Shown piece after piece: positions 57,664-64,000 of a stretch of 64,000 bases of DNA (its first letter is position 1; every line of letters begins with the position of its first letter). Origin of the DNA: Nocardia sp. CY41 (GTDB taxonomy: Bacteria; Actinomycetota; Actinomycetes; Mycobacteriales; Mycobacteriaceae); assembly GCF_009829325.1 (NCBI RefSeq), contig NZ_VUOS01000005.1, positions 124,001 to 188,000 of the forward strand, written 5' to 3'. The notes beneath the pieces are model-generated. The model had not been told where the DNA came from, did no database searches, and saw only the letters and a program-made list of their open reading frames with translations. The position numbers and the translations under genes are program-made.

Positions 57664-58521
57664 GTGTCGGCGTCTGTGAAATCGCTATTGAGCACCCTGA
57701 CCAGCCGCGGCCCGCACCGCGTGTTGCGAGGCAATCTGGCCATCGCCGGACAGCCGGGGGTGGTGTTCACGCCCGAAACGGGGCGGAATCTGCCTGCCGT
57801 CGCGTTCGGACACGGCTGGCTGACCGGGGCGGGCCACTACCGCACGCTGCTCGAACACCTCGCTTCCTGGGGAATCGTGGCGGCCGCGCCCGATACCGAG
57901 CGCGGGCCGATCCCGTCACATCTGGGACTGGCCGCCGATCTGCTCACCACGCTCGACATCTGCACCGGCGTGCGGCTCGGCGACGGCGAGATCAGTGTGC
58001 ATCCGGAGCGCCTGGCCCTGGCCGGGCACGGCATGGGCGCGGGCGCCGCCGTCATCGCGGCGAGCCGCCGCGACGTCGCCACCGTCGCGGCGCTGTTCCC
58101 CGCGCCGACGGCGCCCGACGCCGAAGGCATCGCGCCCGAGCTGGACATTCCGGCATTGATCCTGGCCGGTGCGACCGACATCACCTCGGTCAGCTCCAAC
58201 GCCGTCCCGCTGGCCACCGCGTGGGGCGGTCCCGCGATCCTGCGCGCCATCGACAAGGCCTCGCACAACGGCATCATCGAAGGCCGTCGCGTGCTCGCCG
58301 CCGTGGGGGCGGGAAAGCACGAAGCGAAGACCGCGCGCACCACCCGCGCCCTGCTGGCCGGTTACCTGCTCGCCACGCTGGCGGGCGACAAGACCTACCG
58401 CGCCTTCGCCGACCCCGACGAGGTCATTCCACATACCGCGGTCGTCGATCCGGAAGCCCCGCAGGAGAAGGAGCCACCGAAGCTGAAGGTCGGACAGCTC
58501 GCCGCACTGCTGCGGCGATAG
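57664..58521 (+). CDS. Dienelactone-hydrolase-like protein without catalytic Ser
   Basis: 285 residues: an early strand PAVAFGHGWLTGAGHYRTLLEHLASWGIVAAAPDTERG, as in chlorophyllase/dienelactone-hydrolase relatives, then LALAGHGMGAGAAVIAA, where the nucleophile position (Gly123) is Gly instead of Ser. A DIPALILAGATDITSV acid region and KASHNGI His are present. It may be non-catalytic or bind a ligand. Similar genes lie beside glmS in mycobacteria. GTG at 57664, with GTG 57676 also possible. Confidence 0.8.
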   Translation: MSASVKSLLSTLTSRGPHRVLRGNLAIAGQPGVVFTPETGRNLPAVAFGHGWLTGAGHYRTLLEHLASWGIVAAAPDTERGPIPSHLGLAADLLTTLDICTGVRLGDGEISVHPERLALAGHGMGAGAAVIAASRRDVATVAALFPAPTAPDAEGIAPELDIPALILAGATDITSVSSNAVPLATAWGGPAILRAIDKASHNGIIEGRRVLAAVGAGKHEAKTARTTRALLAGYLLATLAGDKTYRAFADPDEVIPHTAVVDPEAPQEKEPPKLKVGQLAALLRR

Positions 58522-58549
58522 CCCGGCCCCGCGACATCCGGAGTGCCGA

Positions 58550-58900
58550 TCAGATCAGCCAGCTCTTGCGTCGATAGAAAGCGGCCTCCTCGTCCTCCTC
58601 GTCGACCGGTGCCACCGTTCGATTCGCCCGACGTGCGGCCATCGATCGCGCGATGGCCGCATGTTGCTCTTGCGCTTCCTCTTGCAGCCGTCGCTGCTCC
58701 TCCGCCTCGGCGGCGGCCCTGACGAGGTTCTCGGCGTGCGTCGCCCAGAACTCGTCCATGTCGGCGGTCAGGCGGTCGGCGAACTCCCGGCCGGTCGCCG
58801 CGGTCTGTTCGTTGATCGCCTGGATCTCGTCGAGGAGCAGCGACATGCGGCGCTGGTTCTCGGCGGCGAGTTGCCTCGCTTCCTCGGCGTAGTCGACCAT
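58550..58900 (-). CDS. Coiled-coil hypothetical protein of the EspC-like operon
   Basis: 116 residues, helical and charged (ARQLAAENQRRMSLLLDEIQAINEQTAATGREFADRLTADMDEFWA, then AEAEEQRRLQEEAQEQH). YbaB-like in size and start, without certainty. It ends FYRRKSWLI. Last gene of the 61123-58550 run, 47 bp after the large protein gene. No known family. Confidence 0.75.
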   Translation of the reverse strand: MVDYAEEARQLAAENQRRMSLLLDEIQAINEQTAATGREFADRLTADMDEFWATHAENLVRAAAEAEEQRRLQEEAQEQHAAIARSMAARRANRTVAPVDEEDEEAAFYRRKSWLI

Positions 58901-58947
58901 GCTGCGCCTCCTTGTTCATTCGGTGTGCGGACTCGTCGCCGCCGGGC

Positions 58948-60753
58948 TCACAACGGCCCCGCCTCGGCGAAATCCGCGTCCAACGGGCCTGCTTCGGCGA
59001 GTTCCGCGCCGCCGTCCACCGGGGCGTCGGGGTCCGGCTCGCGTCGGTCCGGCAACGGCTTCGGGTAGTGCTCGCCGTCTTCCTCACGACGGGCGCCCGG
59101 CAGGGTTCCGCCCGGCAGGCCGGAGCTACCGTCGTCGGCGTCGGATTGCGGGGCCGGACCAGGCAATATCTCTTCCTCCTGAGATTCCGGCGCGGGAGGC
59201 TCCTCGTTCCGCTGCGCCTCCGGGGCCGCAGGCGCCGAGGGCTGCGCGTCATCGGTTTTCTGCTCCATCGAGATGACCGGTATCCCCTGTTCGTTCAGCT
59301 CGACGGTGAACTCCTGCCGCGCGCCCGTGGCATCGGAGAGAAGCAATTTCAGCCGGCCGTCCGGGCCCATCTCGAACTCGACATGCTTCCCGCCGAGGTC
59401 GAATTCCGCCGCGGCGTGCGGCTCTGCGGCTCGCTCTTCGTTGTTCTGATCGTCGGCTTCGGCGTTCTGCGGATCGATACTCTGCATGAGCTTCTCGATC
59501 GCGTCATCGACTCCGCTTGTGATGATGCCGCTCAGCGCGGCCACGCCCTGCTCCACCGCTCGACCGAGACCCGTTGCCAGCGGCTCGAATTCCTGTGCCA
59601 CCTGGCTGAGCGCGGCCAGCCCGTCCAGCCCGGACATCCTGGGTGCCGGGGTGGTCGGGGTGCTCGGCGTCGTCGGGGTGCTCGGCGTGGCCGGGGTGCT
59701 GGGAGTGGCCGGGGTGCTGGGAGTGGCCGGGGTGCTGGGAGTGGTCGGCGTCTCCGGCCCCACCGTGCTCGGTGTCGCCGGTGTGGTCGATACGGGCACG
59801 GTGCTCGCCAGCGGCGTGGCCGCGGGTGTGCCAGGCAGACTCGTTTGCTGGGGCTTGTCCGGGCCGGACGGTGTACCCGGCTGCGTCTGCGACGGGCCTT
59901 CCGGGCGCGGATAGGCCTGTTCGGACAGTTGCGCCAACGCGTCCGTGAGGTTCTTGTACTGATCCTTGAACAATCGATCGACCTCGGAACAGACGTCGAC
60001 GTAGGACGCCAGCTTGCGATCGAAGTCCGGCTTGAAGGTCTTGGTCAGCCACTCTTCGGTGACGCTGCGCACCCGATCGCCGTACGCGCCGGTGAGCAAA
60101 TTCTTGCTGTCGGAGTTGAGGAAACCGAGCACACTTTTGTTGATCTTGTCCTCCGGCACGGCCAGCGCGGGAAATATGCGGCCGAGTTCGCGCACCTGTT
60201 CCGCGCTGATCCATTCCCGCGCCTTGTGCACGTCGACGATGACTTTCACCTCGTCCGGAGTCTTTCCGTCGATCTTCACCGCCTTGCCGCCGCCCACCGG
60301 ACCCTCCAGCAATTCCCGGGTGGCGAATGCCTTCGCGGCCACCGCCGAGCGCAGCGCGTTCGCCAGATCGGCGATCACGGTCATGGCCGCCCTGGCATGC
60401 TGCCGGTCCTCGTCGGCGAGGACCGACTGTTTGCCGAGCATGTCGAGCGCGGCGGCGGCGGCCGTGCCCTGCCACAACTCGGGCAGCCGCCGGGTGTAGC
60501 CCTGCTGCGCGTCCCATTGCCGATCCACTTCGGCGAGAGCGACTTTCAGCGCCTCGCCCGCCTGCTCGAGCTTCTCCAGCCGGGTGCCGCGCTGCTCGTC
60601 GTACCTCGCCAGCAGCGTGCCGAGGTCACCCCGGCCGCCGTTGCCGCCGAACGCCGCCTCGTACAGCGGCATGAACTCGATCCAGTACTGCAGTCCGGCG
60701 CTGCCCTCGTCCAAGAGTGCGTCGATCGCCTTGCCGTGCCAGGAAATAGTCAT
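58948..60753 (-). CDS. Large ESX-associated-type protein with Pro/Thr hinge
   Basis: 601 residues. The N-terminal ~310 residues are helical with WxG-like elements (DRQWDAQQGYTRRLPELWQGTAAAAALDMLGKQ), similar in kind to EspB/PPE-like T7SS substrates. A TPATPSTP repeat hinge follows (about 335-372, from TPSTVGPETP), then a helix (SQVAQEFEPLATGLGRAVEQGVAALSGIITSG), a small beta domain (ADFDLGGKHVEFEMGPDGRLKLLLSDATGARQEF-type) and an acidic Pro-rich tail. ATG at 60753 with GAGGAG. No signal peptide. Function inferred from operon. Confidence 0.72.
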   Translation of the reverse strand: MTISWHGKAIDALLDEGSAGLQYWIEFMPLYEAAFGGNGGRGDLGTLLARYDEQRGTRLEKLEQAGEALKVALAEVDRQWDAQQGYTRRLPELWQGTAAAAALDMLGKQSVLADEDRQHARAAMTVIADLANALRSAVAAKAFATRELLEGPVGGGKAVKIDGKTPDEVKVIVDVHKAREWISAEQVRELGRIFPALAVPEDKINKSVLGFLNSDSKNLLTGAYGDRVRSVTEEWLTKTFKPDFDRKLASYVDVCSEVDRLFKDQYKNLTDALAQLSEQAYPRPEGPSQTQPGTPSGPDKPQQTSLPGTPAATPLASTVPVSTTPATPSTVGPETPTTPSTPATPSTPATPSTPATPSTPTTPSTPTTPAPRMSGLDGLAALSQVAQEFEPLATGLGRAVEQGVAALSGIITSGVDDAIEKLMQSIDPQNAEADDQNNEERAAEPHAAAEFDLGGKHVEFEMGPDGRLKLLLSDATGARQEFTVELNEQGIPVISMEQKTDDAQPSAPAAPEAQRNEEPPAPESQEEEILPGPAPQSDADDGSSGLPGGTLPGARREEDGEHYPKPLPDRREPDPDAPVDGGAELAEAGPLDADFAEAGPL

Positions 60754-60811
60754 GATCCCGACTCCTCGAAGGTGTGGCGCCGCCGGTGCGAGCACAGGTC
60801 GTTCGGCGGTC

Positions 60812-61123
60812 TCATGACTTGTTCGTCTCGGACGCGCGCTGCCGGTCGGTCTCGGCATAGACCACCACGGCTGCTCCCAGCGCGTCGGCGGTGGCGGTGG
60901 TGGCGTCACTCCAATTCCGCAGCCACGCGCCGATCCGTTGCAGCCCTTGATGCACCGTGATGCCCTGCGGCCCGTAGTTCCGGCCCGCCTCGCCGCCACT
61001 GCCGAACAGATGGTCGGCCACTCGCTTCGCCTGATCGCGGACCGCGTCCGCCGATCTTCGATAGTCGCTGCCCAGCGCACCCAATTCCCCCGTGCGGACG
61101 CCGACCATTTCCGACCCGCCCAC
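60812..61123 (-). CDS. EspC-like type VII secretion-associated protein
   Basis: 103 residues matching DUF2580/EspC family features: RTGELGALGSDYRRSADAVRDQAKRVADHLFG, then a Gly-rich turn and NWSDATTATADALGAAVVVYAETDRQ, two helices around a turn. Such proteins are exported with ESX-1 substrates. GTG at 61123 with GGGAGGGG upstream. First gene of a run with the 601- and 116-residue proteins (59 bp gap). No ESX core components are in the window. Confidence 0.72.
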   Translation of the reverse strand: MGGSEMVGVRTGELGALGSDYRRSADAVRDQAKRVADHLFGSGGEAGRNYGPQGITVHQGLQRIGAWLRNWSDATTATADALGAAVVVYAETDRQRASETNKS

Positions 61124-61249
61124 GTTTCCCCTCCCTCTTCACAGTGTCATCGCGCGGCGCGAAACTCGTTCGCGCCGATTGCCGCCGTACTTCCTTCGAC
61201 GCAACACGCCGACACTCGGTTCCCCCGAATTCCACTCGCGCGGAGACGG

Positions 61250-61558
61250 TCAGCTGCCGATGCGGCCGCGGTCGGTGCGGACCCATTCGGAGGTGCCGTC
61301 GGGGTGGCGGTGGAATTCCCATGCGGCGTAGTCGCCGTCCTTCTCCACCACGGTGACGTGGTCGGCGAAGCCGTCGTGGTCGTAGTCGGTCCAGACCTGC
61401 ATCGCCTCGTCACCCGTGGTGGTGATGGTGTCCAGGGTGCCGTCGCCGTCGATGTCCTGGGTCGGGTGCTGCAGTTCGATCGCACCCAGTCCGCCGAGGG
61501 ACGAGGACGCGTCGATGCCGGGTATATCCAGACCGGGGAATTCGCTCGAGGTGATCAT
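61250..61558 (-). CDS. Protein with DxDxDG calcium-binding-like repeats
   Basis: 102 residues. Two Asp-rich loops, DIDGDGTLDTI and DYDHDGFADHVTVV, match EF-hand/dockerin-like or FG-GAP-type calcium loops, followed by a WEFHRHPDGTSEWVRTDRG beta hairpin. ATG at 61558 with GGAGG. It lies 126 bp upstream of the EspC-like gene and could belong to the same function. Family unrecognised by name. Confidence 0.72.
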   Translation of the reverse strand: MITSSEFPGLDIPGIDASSSLGGLGAIELQHPTQDIDGDGTLDTITTTGDEAMQVWTDYDHDGFADHVTVVEKDGDYAAWEFHRHPDGTSEWVRTDRGRIGS

Positions 61559-61654
61559 GACTCCTCCTCAGCAGGACTCGTGCGCTGGCGCGATGCCGCC
61601 ACAGCGGCATCGTTCCATCCTGACACCCGCGCGGGCTCCACGCAGCCCCCGAGT

Positions 61655-61846
61655 TCACTTCTTCGGCATCAGCAGCCACAGCACCAGGTAGAGGACGAAC
61701 TGCGGACCGGGCAGCAGGCACGACACCACGAACAGCAGCCGGACGACGTTGGCGTTCCAGCCGAGGTACTCGGCGATGCCACCGCAGACGCCTGCGATCC
61801 ACTTGTCGTGGGTGGAGCGGGTGAAACGGCGGGTGGGGGCGGTCAT
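61655..61846 (-). CDS. Short PspC-domain membrane protein
   Basis: 63 residues, a bare PspC domain: DKWIAGVCGGIAEYLGWNANVVRLLFVVSCLLPGPQFVLYLVLWLLMPKK. Third PspC-domain protein in this window. Small PspC proteins act as membrane-stress modulators in many bacteria. ATG at 61846 with GAGGGA upstream. Confidence 0.87.
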   Translation of the reverse strand: MTAPTRRFTRSTHDKWIAGVCGGIAEYLGWNANVVRLLFVVSCLLPGPQFVLYLVLWLLMPKK

Positions 61847-61987
61847 TGGTCTTCCCTCTCGTGCGGTGATCGCTACGAGTTCCACTCTGCCCGCCACCAC
61901 GGGCCTCGCCATCGGCCCGACGACCGATTCCGACCCTGATTTCTCCCGGGGCCGACCTCAGGGTGCAACCCCGAGCACGGCAGACTC

Positions 61988-63649
61988 GTGCTGGTGAGCA
62001 CCACTCTGCATGCCCGCGGCCTGTCGGCCGCTTACGGCGAGCGCACGCTGTTCGCCGACCTCGACCTGACCCTCGCGCCGGGCGACGTGATCGGCCTGGT
62101 CGGCGTGAACGGCGCGGGCAAGTCGACCCTGCTGCGCATGCTCGCCGACCGGCACTCGCCCACGGGCAGCATCACGCTCAGTCCCCCGGACGCGACGGTC
62201 GGCTATCTCGCCCAGGAGGCGCAGCGGGTGCGCGGCGAGAGCGTCTTCGAATTCCTCGGGCGCCGGACCGGTGTCACCGAGGCGCAGCGAGCGATGGACG
62301 CTGCGGCCGAGCGCCTCGCCGAAGGCGGGCCGGACGAATACTCCCCCGCACTGGAACGCTGGCTCGCCCTCGGCGGCGCGGACCTGGACCAGCGCGCCCA
62401 TGAGGTCGCCGCCGATCTGGGCCTCGCCGACAGTCTGCCGAGTGGCCTGGACACCCCGATGACCGGTTTGTCCGGTGGCCAGGCCGCCCGCGCCGGGCTG
62501 GCCTCGGTCCTGCTGTCGCGCTTCGACATCCTGCTGCTGGACGAGCCGACCAACGACCTGGATCTGGACGGGCTGGCCCGGCTGGAGCAATTCGTCGCCG
62601 GCGTGCGGGTGCCGCTGATGGTGATCAGCCATGACCGGGAATTCCTGGCGCGCACCGTGAATCGCATCGTGGAACTGGATCTCGCTCAGCAGCAGGTCGG
62701 GTGGTATGACGGCGGTTACGAGTCGTACCTGATGGAGCGCGAGATCGCGCGCAGGCACGCCCGGGAAGCCTACGAGGAGTACGCCGACACGAAAGCGGGC
62801 TTGGAGACCCGCGCCCAGATGCAGCGCAACTGGCTCGAACACGGCGTCCGCAACGCACGCCGCAAGGCGCGCGATCCCAGGAAACTGGACTCGGACAAGG
62901 CGGGCCGCAAGATGCGCGCCGAATCCACCGAGAAGCAGGCGGCCAAGGCCAGGCAGACCCAGCGCCGCATCGAACGACTCGAGGTGGTGGAGGAGCCACG
63001 CAAGGAATGGGAGCTGCGCATGAGCATCGCCGCGGCCCCGCGCAGCGGCTCGGTGGTGGCGACACTGTCCCAGGCGCGGGTCACCCGGGGTGACTTCACG
63101 CTGGGCCCGATCACCACCCAGGTGGACTGGGCGGACCGCATCGTGCTCACCGGGGCGAACGGCTCGGGCAAGTCCACGCTGCTGGCGCTGTTACTGGGAA
63201 AACTATTGCCGGACAGTGGAAGCGCGAGCCTGGGCTCCGGCGTCCGGATCGGCGAGGTGGACCAAGCGCGTGGACTGTTCCGCGGTCCCGCCGCGCTGGC
63301 CGACACTTTCGGCGCCGAACTCCCGGAGTGGCCGGAGGCGGAGACGCGCACTCTGCTGGCGAAATTCGGCCTGCGTGGCCCGCACGTGCTGCGCCCGTGC
63401 GACACCCTCTCCCCCGGCGAACGCACCCGCGCCGCGCTCGCCCTGCTCCAGGCCCGCGGGGTAAACCTGCTCGTGCTGGACGAGCCGACCAACCACCTGG
63501 ACCTTCCCGCCATCGAACAGCTGGAGCAGGCCGTCGAATCCTTCACCGGCACACTGCTCCTCGTCACCCACGACCGCCGCATGCTCGACACGGTCCACGC
63601 GACCCGGCGTTGGCACATGAACGCGGGGGTACTCACCGAAACCCATTGA
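61988..63649 (+). CDS. ABC-F family ATPase
   Basis: 553 residues with two ABC domains and no membrane helices: Walker A GVNGAGKST and GANGSGKST, signatures GLSGGQAARAGLA and TLSPGERTRAALA, Walker B LLLDEPTNDLD and LVLDEPTNHLD, joined by a charged linker (about 255-345, rich in Arg/Lys). ABC-F proteins work at the ribosome, in antibiotic protection or translation control. GTG at 61988 (or 61994). Family certain, role unknown. Confidence 0.9.
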   Translation: MLVSTTLHARGLSAAYGERTLFADLDLTLAPGDVIGLVGVNGAGKSTLLRMLADRHSPTGSITLSPPDATVGYLAQEAQRVRGESVFEFLGRRTGVTEAQRAMDAAAERLAEGGPDEYSPALERWLALGGADLDQRAHEVAADLGLADSLPSGLDTPMTGLSGGQAARAGLASVLLSRFDILLLDEPTNDLDLDGLARLEQFVAGVRVPLMVISHDREFLARTVNRIVELDLAQQQVGWYDGGYESYLMEREIARRHAREAYEEYADTKAGLETRAQMQRNWLEHGVRNARRKARDPRKLDSDKAGRKMRAESTEKQAAKARQTQRRIERLEVVEEPRKEWELRMSIAAAPRSGSVVATLSQARVTRGDFTLGPITTQVDWADRIVLTGANGSGKSTLLALLLGKLLPDSGSASLGSGVRIGEVDQARGLFRGPAALADTFGAELPEWPEAETRTLLAKFGLRGPHVLRPCDTLSPGERTRAALALLQARGVNLLVLDEPTNHLDLPAIEQLEQAVESFTGTLLLVTHDRRMLDTVHATRRWHMNAGVLTETH

Positions 63650-63722
63650 CCACGACCGTCGCGACCCGGCCGCTGTCCGTCCAGGCCGTCCAGGATTCAG
63701 GCACCCGGTTGTTCTCGCAGGA

Positions 63723-64000
63723 TCAGGGCAGAAGTGCGTAGATGTACATGTCTCGTGGCGCGCCGTCCACCTTCTGCCATCGGCGCAGCAGCCCTTCCCG
63801 TTCGTATCCGGCTGCTTCGGCGGCTCGCCAGGACCCTTCGTTCGCGGGTTCGACGAACAGCTCGAGCCGGGAGATTCCGTCGTGGGTGGCGGCCCAGGAA
63901 CTGAGTACGCGCAGTGCGCGGGTCGCGTACCCGTGGCGTCTGTAGCGCTGAAGAACCCAATACCCGACCGAGGCTCTGCCGTGGTCGATATTTCGACGCC
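63723..64000 (-). CDS. GNAT family acetyltransferase, 5' end cut by window edge
   Basis: 92 visible codons of a RimJ/RimL-type GNAT: VGYWVLQRYRRHGYATRALRVLSSWA holds the acetyl-CoA motif R-x-x-G-x-A, then LELFVEPANEGSWRAAEAAGYEREGLLRRW and the terminal DMYIYALLP. The start lies beyond 64000. Convergent with the ABC-F gene. Target unknown. Confidence 0.85.
   Translation of the reverse strand, partial: RRNIDHGRASVGYWVLQRYRRHGYATRALRVLSSWAATHDGISRLELFVEPANEGSWRAAEAAGYEREGLLRRWQKVDGAPRDMYIYALLP

Overview
The window is very GC-rich actinobacterial DNA with GTG/ATG starts, frequent 4-base start/stop overlaps, mycobacterial-type SOS boxes, a SAM-IV riboswitch, WhiB3, SigD/RsdA, GuaB3 and a His-tailed GroEL1. 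Gene order follows the icd1 to glmS part (about Rv3339c to Rv3438) of the Mycobacterium tuberculosis chromosome, with insertions and losses. A member of the Nocardiaceae, most likely Nocardia, fits best. This is core chromosome: I see no rRNA, tRNA, CRISPR array, insertion sequence or prophage.

Layout. 1-8.3 kb: a lipid-catabolism operon (thiolase-like lipid-transfer protein, SRPBCC protein, MaoC dehydratase) divergent from its TetR gene, two MFS exporters and icd. 8.3-12.9 kb: a second TetR gene, then the methionine locus (SAM-IV riboswitch, cysteine-rich leader peptide, a stub where metY should be, intact metX), an HxlR/nitroreductase pair, DUF3017, a broken VapC toxin and a secreted protein. 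12.9-24.3 kb: TrmL, DUF167, a DUF4349 lipoprotein and the SOS mutasome genes dnaE2, imuB and imuA', interrupted by an SDR, a hydrolase and a methyltransferase. 24.6-30.3 kb: a Ser/Thr kinase and an envelope-stress-like module (PspC-domain histidine kinase plus NarL-type regulator, divergent from a PspC membrane protein). 30.3-36.7 kb: guanine nucleotide synthesis (guaA, guaB3, guaB2) with a 70-bp inverted repeat flanking guaB3. 36.9-44.5 kb: sigD/rsdA, an Rv3415c-like gene, whiB3, a SigK-like sigma factor with a minimal anti-sigma factor, and groES-groEL1 under a CIRCE element with 77-bp tandem repeats between the two genes. 44.9-53.9 kb: an Hsp70-like membrane protein, the translationally coupled run alr, hydrolase, tsaE, tsaB, rimI, tsaD, then nnr and a cupredoxin lipoprotein. 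53.9-58.5 kb: MarR/MFS pair, glmS and a hydrolase-like protein. 58.5-61.6 kb: a small operon with an EspC-like gene, probably type VII secretion-associated. 61.6-64 kb: small PspC protein, ABC-F ATPase and a partial GNAT gene.

Points most worth attention: the methionine leader, which stacks a SAM sensor and a Cys-Cys-Cys leader peptide in front of a metY stub and metX; a 105-codon ORF coupled at both ends between imuA' and imuB; the repeats beside guaB3 and between groES and groEL1; an MFS gene with no stop codon before it runs antisense through glmS; two alpha/beta-hydrolase folds lacking the catalytic serine; and a soluble, N-domain-only anti-SigK-type protein.
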